From: Methylosinus sp. Ce-a6
Lineage (GTDB): Bacteria; Pseudomonadota; Alphaproteobacteria; Rhizobiales; Beijerinckiaceae
Length of the DNA stretch: 39,191 nucleotides
Direction of reading: 5' to 3'
Assembly (NCBI RefSeq): GCF_009811655.1
Contig: NZ_BGJX01000031.1
Location: forward strand, 1-39,191
Part shown: positions 35,200 to 39,191 of the stretch, piece after piece
Layout of the letters: each line of letters begins with the position of its first letter
Numbering within the stretch: the first letter of the stretch is position 1
The notes under the pieces: model-generated
What the model saw: the letters and a program-made list of their open reading frames with translations, nothing else
What the model was told of the DNA's origin: nothing
The model's database searches: none
Made by a program: the position numbers and the translations under genes

Positions 35200-36690
35200 A
35201 TGAATGACGCCACTCACAGGCCGGCGAGCGAGGCTCGCTCCGATCTCCTGAACCTTCTGACCGCTGTGTCGCGATTGCGAGAGGAGGTCGTCGCCGACGG
35301 CCGCGAGCTCATCCGCGGCTGGGGCGGCCCATTTTCCGGCGAAGCTGCTCCGGGGATCGAGAATCTCGCGCATTATCTCGCTCTGCGCCGCCGCGATCTC
35401 AGCGAATTGCAGTCGCGCCTCTCGGCCTTCGGCCTGTCGTCTCTCGGCCGCAGCGAAGCGAAAGTGATCGAGGCGCTGGACGCCCTATTGGCCACGCTTC
35501 GGCGGCTCGACGGCGAGGCCGACGCCCCCTACCCCGCGCTCTGCGCCATGCGCGCCGGCGAGGATGCGATCGGCGCCGCGCGCGATCGAATCTTCGGCCC
35601 CGTCCCCTCGACGCCCCACGCCGTCGTGATGGTCACGCTGCCGAGCGAGGCCGCGAGCGACGCTTCCCTCGTCCGCCGCCTGATGGAGGCCGGCATGGGC
35701 TGCGCGCGCATCAATTGCGCCCATGACGACGCCGCGGCCTGGGAGGCGATGATCGCCAATATTCGCGCGGCCGAGCGCGCGCTCGGGCGCTCCTGCCGCG
35801 TGCTGATGGATCTGGCGGGGCCCAAATGCCGGATCGAGCAATTGCGCGCGCCGGAGAAGCTGCGCCTCTACCGCGGCGACCGTTTCTCGATGGTCGCCAC
35901 GCTCGATCCACGCGCCAGCGGGCCTGTGGCTGTCCGGCCCTCCTTTCCGGAGGCGATCGGCCAGCTCGCGCCCGGCGCGGAAGTTTGGATCAATGACGGC
36001 AAGATCGGCGCGCGCGTCGTCGGCGCGAGCGCGGACGGCGTGGAGCTCGAAGTGTTCAGCGCGCGCGGCAAGGGCGAGCGGCTGAAGGTCGAGAAAGGGC
36101 TCAATTTTCCGACCATCGATCTGCGCCTGCCGCCGTTGACGCCCAAGGACTTCCGCGACCTCGACTTCGTCGCCGCCAACGCCGATCTCGTCGGCTTCTC
36201 CTTCGTGCAGGAGACCGCCGACGTGGACCTGCTCCAGGACCATCTCGCGGCGCGGCGCGGCGAGCGGCCGAAGCAGACCATCGTGCTGAAGATCGAGACG
36301 CCGCTCGCCGTGCGCAATCTGCCGCGGCTCATCATCCGATCGGCGCTGCATCATCCGACAGCGGTGATGATCGCGCGCGGCGATCTCGCCGTCGAGCTCG
36401 GCTTCGCCCGGCTCTCGGAGATGCAGGAGGAGATTTTGTGGCTCTGCGAGGCGGCGCATGTGCCAGTGATCTGGGCGACGCAGGTGCTGGACCAATTCAT
36501 CAAGGACGGCGCGCCGAGCCGCGCGGAGACGACCGACGCCGCCATGGCGCAACGCGCCGAATGCGTGATGCTGAACAAGGGCCCCTTCCTCTGCGAGGCG
36601 GTGACGTTCCTCAGGGACGTGCTGGCGCGCATGGACCGCCATCAATCGAAGAAATTCGCGCGCTTCACGCCGCTGCGGGCCTGGAGCTGA
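35200..36690 (+). CDS. pyk: Pyruvate kinase, N-terminally extended form without regulatory C-domain
   Basis: 496 residues. It converts phosphoenolpyruvate and ADP to pyruvate and ATP. Residues ~1-135 are an N-terminal helical extension (MNDATHRPASEARSD... to IFGPVPSTP) not found in standard PykF. The barrel begins at PHAVVMVTLPSEAASDASLVRRLMEAGMGCARINCAHDD. It includes the B-domain-like WINDGKIGARVVGASADGVELEVF, KGLNFPTIDLRLPPLTPKD, LIRSALHHPTAVMIARGDLAVELGF and SRAETTDAA...CVMLNKGP. The usual C-terminal allosteric domain is missing; the protein ends FTPLRAWS. The substrate loop is RINCAHDD instead of RxNFSHG. Preceded by the tandem operator. Catalytic competence is likely but should be verified. 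Confidence 0.88.
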   Translation: MNDATHRPASEARSDLLNLLTAVSRLREEVVADGRELIRGWGGPFSGEAAPGIENLAHYLALRRRDLSELQSRLSAFGLSSLGRSEAKVIEALDALLATLRRLDGEADAPYPALCAMRAGEDAIGAARDRIFGPVPSTPHAVVMVTLPSEAASDASLVRRLMEAGMGCARINCAHDDAAAWEAMIANIRAAERALGRSCRVLMDLAGPKCRIEQLRAPEKLRLYRGDRFSMVATLDPRASGPVAVRPSFPEAIGQLAPGAEVWINDGKIGARVVGASADGVELEVFSARGKGERLKVEKGLNFPTIDLRLPPLTPKDFRDLDFVAANADLVGFSFVQETADVDLLQDHLAARRGERPKQTIVLKIETPLAVRNLPRLIIRSALHHPTAVMIARGDLAVELGFARLSEMQEEILWLCEAAHVPVIWATQVLDQFIKDGAPSRAETTDAAMAQRAECVMLNKGPFLCEAVTFLRDVLARMDRHQSKKFARFTPLRAWS

Positions 36691-36769
36691 GCTGCGCGAA
36701 ACGGTTGCGGAGGCGACGCCGGCGCATTATGGGATAGCCGCCGCCACGCGTCTGCGCCGGGCGGCGCGA

Positions 36770-36844
36770 TGGGGCGTCGCCAAGTGGTAAGGCAGCGGAT
36801 TTTGATTCCGCCATACGGAGGTTCGAATCCTCCCGCCCCAGCCA
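36770..36844 (+). tRNA. tRNA-Gln (anticodon UUG), CCA encoded
   Basis: The 7-bp acceptor TGGGGCG/CGCCCCA closes a cloverleaf. The D-arm is GCCAAGTGGTAAGGC, the anticodon stem GCGGA/TCCGC encloses TTTTGAT (anticodon TTG), and the T-arm has GGTTCGAATCC. Discriminator G is followed by an encoded CCA. It reads codon CAA. A recombinase gene starts 97 bases downstream, so its 3' end is the likely attachment site. Confidence 0.97.
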
Positions 36845-36941
36845 GAATTCCGCAAATCATTGGAATCGCTAGAAAATCGTCTTAGCTGGGGCGAGTTCCA
36901 CATCCCTTGTGACACATGGCTGGTACACCACGGAGCCTCTC

Positions 36942-39155
36942 GTGCCCGCCATACCCCATGTCGTGCGTCGCGGCGCATTCTACTATTGGCGGCGGCGACT
37001 GCCGTCGGCGCTTGCCGAATCGAGAAATTCTGCGACCCTGATTCTCGGCCTGGGCGCCAGCAACCCGAGGAGAGCGCGCTACCTCGCCGGCCAGATTTCC
37101 GCGCTCGCCGATCGTTGTTTCTTTCCGGCCGCCATGACCAGTCGCCTCTCCCAGCAGCAAATCCAGAAGGTGTTCCGCGTCGTCTTCACGCAACACCTCG
37201 ACAAGCTCGAGGCCGTGACGGCGCGCGAACGCGCGGAGGATGATTTCGATCCTGAGAAGAGCCGCCGCAGCGAGCGCGTGATGGGTCACGTCTATCGCCT
37301 GCTCGAGACACGCGGCCGCGCCGCCGTCGTCGACGAACGCGCCGCCGCGCAAATGGCTGCGCAGGGGATTGCGCAGGACGAGATCGCCGAGATCGCCTTC
37401 ATGCTCGATCTCATGCAGCGCCAAAACGTCGCCGCCGAAAAGAAGGAGCGACTCGCGACGCTCGTCGAGGAGGTCGGCGGCGAGCCCAATCCGATGAACC
37501 TCGCGCTCGCCCAGGAGACGGTCTACCGGGCCTTCGCCGAGGCGAATTTTCAGTCGGAGCGCCGGCATGACGGCGTGCGAGTCGAGATCGAGAAGACCAT
37601 CGCCGACATTCTGAAGGATCACGCCAAGGCGCCCCGCGACTCGGTCGATCACGCCGAGACGAGGCTCGTCGTTGCGCCCCTCGCCTCATCCCCGATTGTC
37701 GTCCATCGAGAAGCGGCCGCGGAGACGGCCGAAGGCGCCCGAACCGAACATGCGGCGCCGTTGGCCGCCTCTGCGCCGCCGCCACCTGCCGACCCCGCGC
37801 CCGTGCTCACGCCGACGCCGAGTCCCGCCAAGGTGGCGAGAACGAAGCCGTTGACGCTCGACGAGCATCCATTCGTCGTGCTCGCCGAGGGGGTCATCAA
37901 GAAGAATACGGACGCCAAGGCTTGGGACACGAAAACCCAGCGTCAGGTGCGTCAGATTTCGCGGCTTTTCGCGAGGCTCCTCCTCGAGCAGGGCGTCGTC
38001 GAGTTCGAAGACATCCACCAGAAGCACCTGGGCGATCTCGACGATCTTTTCGGCGCCGTCGCCAAGAGCTACGGCCGCAGCCCGCGGGACAATTTCCGGA
38101 CGCTCGATCAGCTTCGCGCGATCGGCGCGGCCAAGCCGCCATCGGAGCGCGGTCTGGTCGCCGGAACCGTCAATCGCCATTTTTCATTTCTGGGCCAGAT
38201 CCTCGCCCATATTCGAAGCCGCGGCCACAAGCTCGACCGGGACATCGACATGACGCTGATGCGTCGCAAGTCCACGGAACGCGGGCGCGCGAAGCGCGGA
38301 CTCCTGACCAAAGCCGACGCCGCCGCCATCTTCCGCCTCGCCTTCTTTACCGGCTGCGCCGGTTGGAAAGACGACGAGGTCCTGATCCCAGGCCCGCACG
38401 TCTTCCACCGCGCGCTGTATTTCGCGACGCTCATGCTCCACTACACCGGAGCGCGGCGCGAGGAAATCTGCGGCCTCTCCGTCCACGACGTGGCCTCCGT
38501 CGACGCGGTGATCGACGGCGAGATACAACGCCTCCACTATATAAAGATCGGAACGAGCGAAATTCGGCGCATCAAGAATCTGTATTCCGAGCGCTCGGTC
38601 GTCCTGCACCCAGAGCTCATCCGCCTCGGCTTTCTCGACTATGTCGCGGCCGTGAGAGCGCTCGGCTATGAGATGGTCTTCCCCGATCTCAAATCGCCGA
38701 CATCCTCGTCACCTCTGGGCGATCGGCTCTACGACGAGCTGATCGACGGGCTGCACCAAGCCATTCCCGATGCCAAGGAGCGCAAGAAAGTCATCCATTC
38801 GATGCGCAAGTCTTTCGGCAATTCATTGAAGCAGGAGGGGATTCATAGCGAGATTCGGAGCGACATCATGGGGCATTCGGGCGCCACCCCGACCGAGGAA
38901 ATCTACTGCGACGCGATCGCGCTCGCCGACATGCTGCCGAGCATCATGAAGATTCCGATCGTGACAACGCATCTACAGCCGCAGCCGATCCGCCTGTTGC
39001 CTTGGGTGGAGACAAAGCTGCCGCCGCCGTTCTCGCGGAAGCGGAAGGAGGCGGATGGCGCGGGTCCGGGACGCAGGCGGACGAGAAAAATAAAGGGGGA
39101 ACTGGACCGCTGTTGTCGAGTCGCCCGGAGGAATTTCACCCCCGGGCGCTCCTAG
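36942..39155 (+). CDS. Large tyrosine recombinase / integrase, C-terminus altered by intron insertion
   Basis: 737 residues from GTG 36942, which has GGAG about seven bases upstream and gives PAIPHVVRRGAFYYWRRRLP, a common integrase start. An earlier GTG at 36909 is an alternative. A long N-terminal half with a Pro/Ala-rich linker (~270-305) precedes the core-binding and catalytic domains. The catalytic residues are all present: R505 in TGARREEICG, H619 and R622 in IHSMRKSFGN, H645 in MGHSGATP and Y655 in EEIYCDAI. It inserts or excises DNA, here probably an island at the tRNA-Gln gene. The last ~13 codons (from ~39115) and the TAG stop lie inside a group II intron on the other strand, so the native tail has been replaced. 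Confidence 0.92.
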   Translation: MPAIPHVVRRGAFYYWRRRLPSALAESRNSATLILGLGASNPRRARYLAGQISALADRCFFPAAMTSRLSQQQIQKVFRVVFTQHLDKLEAVTARERAEDDFDPEKSRRSERVMGHVYRLLETRGRAAVVDERAAAQMAAQGIAQDEIAEIAFMLDLMQRQNVAAEKKERLATLVEEVGGEPNPMNLALAQETVYRAFAEANFQSERRHDGVRVEIEKTIADILKDHAKAPRDSVDHAETRLVVAPLASSPIVVHREAAAETAEGARTEHAAPLAASAPPPPADPAPVLTPTPSPAKVARTKPLTLDEHPFVVLAEGVIKKNTDAKAWDTKTQRQVRQISRLFARLLLEQGVVEFEDIHQKHLGDLDDLFGAVAKSYGRSPRDNFRTLDQLRAIGAAKPPSERGLVAGTVNRHFSFLGQILAHIRSRGHKLDRDIDMTLMRRKSTERGRAKRGLLTKADAAAIFRLAFFTGCAGWKDDEVLIPGPHVFHRALYFATLMLHYTGARREEICGLSVHDVASVDAVIDGEIQRLHYIKIGTSEIRRIKNLYSERSVVLHPELIRLGFLDYVAAVRALGYEMVFPDLKSPTSSSPLGDRLYDELIDGLHQAIPDAKERKKVIHSMRKSFGNSLKQEGIHSEIRSDIMGHSGATPTEEIYCDAIALADMLPSIMKIPIVTTHLQPQPIRLLPWVETKLPPPFSRKRKEADGAGPGRRRTRKIKGELDRCCRVARRNFTPGRS

Positions 39156-39191
39156 AACCGTGCATGAACCTCTCGACTCACACGGCTCCCG
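39115..39191 (-). mobile_element. 3' end of a group II intron (domains V and VI), truncated by window edge
   Basis: On the minus strand, 39188 to 39155 is a 34-base domain V: it begins GAGCCGTGTGAG, has a GAGA tetraloop of GNRA type, a two-base bulge, and ends GCACGGTTC. Its A-G-C triad lies at positions 2-4. Domain VI follows (39150-39118): a stem CGCCCGGGGG/CCTCCGGGCG, then a bulged A (39121) closed by GAG/CTC. The 3' end predicted seven bases from that A, ending GAC, is at 39115. The intron's reverse transcriptase and 5' part would lie beyond the window. Its presence overlapping the recombinase gene is direct from sequence; mobility today is unknown. Confidence 0.85.

Noticed and set aside
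36909..36941. GTG 36909 as integrase start
   Set aside because: GTG 36942 has GGAG at proper spacing and gives the usual integrase N-terminus; the earlier codon does not.

Overview
This window reads as a chromosomal segment of a GC-rich alphaproteobacterium. The clustering of dnaA, rpsT, recF, coaBC, dut, mutM, thyX, ubiE and ubiB is typical of the region around the replication origin in the Hyphomicrobiales. The carbon-metabolism cluster (prk, tkt, fba, rpe, pyk) and the SPINDLY-type glycosyltransferase beside a Thr-rich repeat protein suggest a methylotroph-like member such as Methylocystaceae, but that placement is inference.

Layout. Positions 1-2683 hold the end of an octapeptide-repeat protein and a GT41/SPINDLY O-GlcNAc-transferase-like gene. 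Positions 2740-6313 hold dnaA, a gene-free stretch of about 0.9 kb, rpsT and an enoyl-CoA hydratase, all on the minus strand, with two clear rho-independent terminators. A tightly overlapping coaBC-dut-Rrf2 operon follows (8670 to 6438, minus). Positions 8831-14460 (plus) carry two unrecognised genes, recF, an OpgC-like acyltransferase and an SGNH hydrolase. Positions 14514-17230 (minus) carry an unknown protein, a PAP2 membrane phosphatase whose 3' end is a copy of part of ung, and ung itself. Next come a small XRE regulator with an operator-like palindrome and a SulP transporter, then a head-less CCA-enzyme HD-domain relic. Positions 20542-24831 (minus) carry an ABC-2 exporter pair, an FkbM methyltransferase, mutM and thyX. 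ubiE, ubiB and an exported unknown protein follow on the plus strand, then a PfkB/adenosine kinase on the minus strand. Positions 29943-36690 form the sugar-phosphate cluster: prk, tkt, a strong terminator, fba, a small coiled-coil gene, rpe, tandem GTGACG palindromes and an N-terminally extended pyruvate kinase. No RuBisCO gene is in the window.

The right end is an integration site. A tRNA-Gln(UUG) gene is followed by a large tyrosine recombinase, the probable left edge of a genomic island. The last 77 bases are the 3' end (domains V and VI) of a group II intron on the opposite strand. The recombinase reading frame runs into the intron and stops there, so its C-terminus looks chimeric.

The most interesting items are the intron domain V inside the recombinase tail, the ung-derived tail of the PAP2 gene, the head-less and active-site-degenerate CCA relic, the repeat-protein/O-glycosyltransferase pair, the XRE-SulP pair with twin operators, the tandem GTGACG palindromes before pyk, and an 18-bp hairpin repeated identically at two convergent gene junctions.
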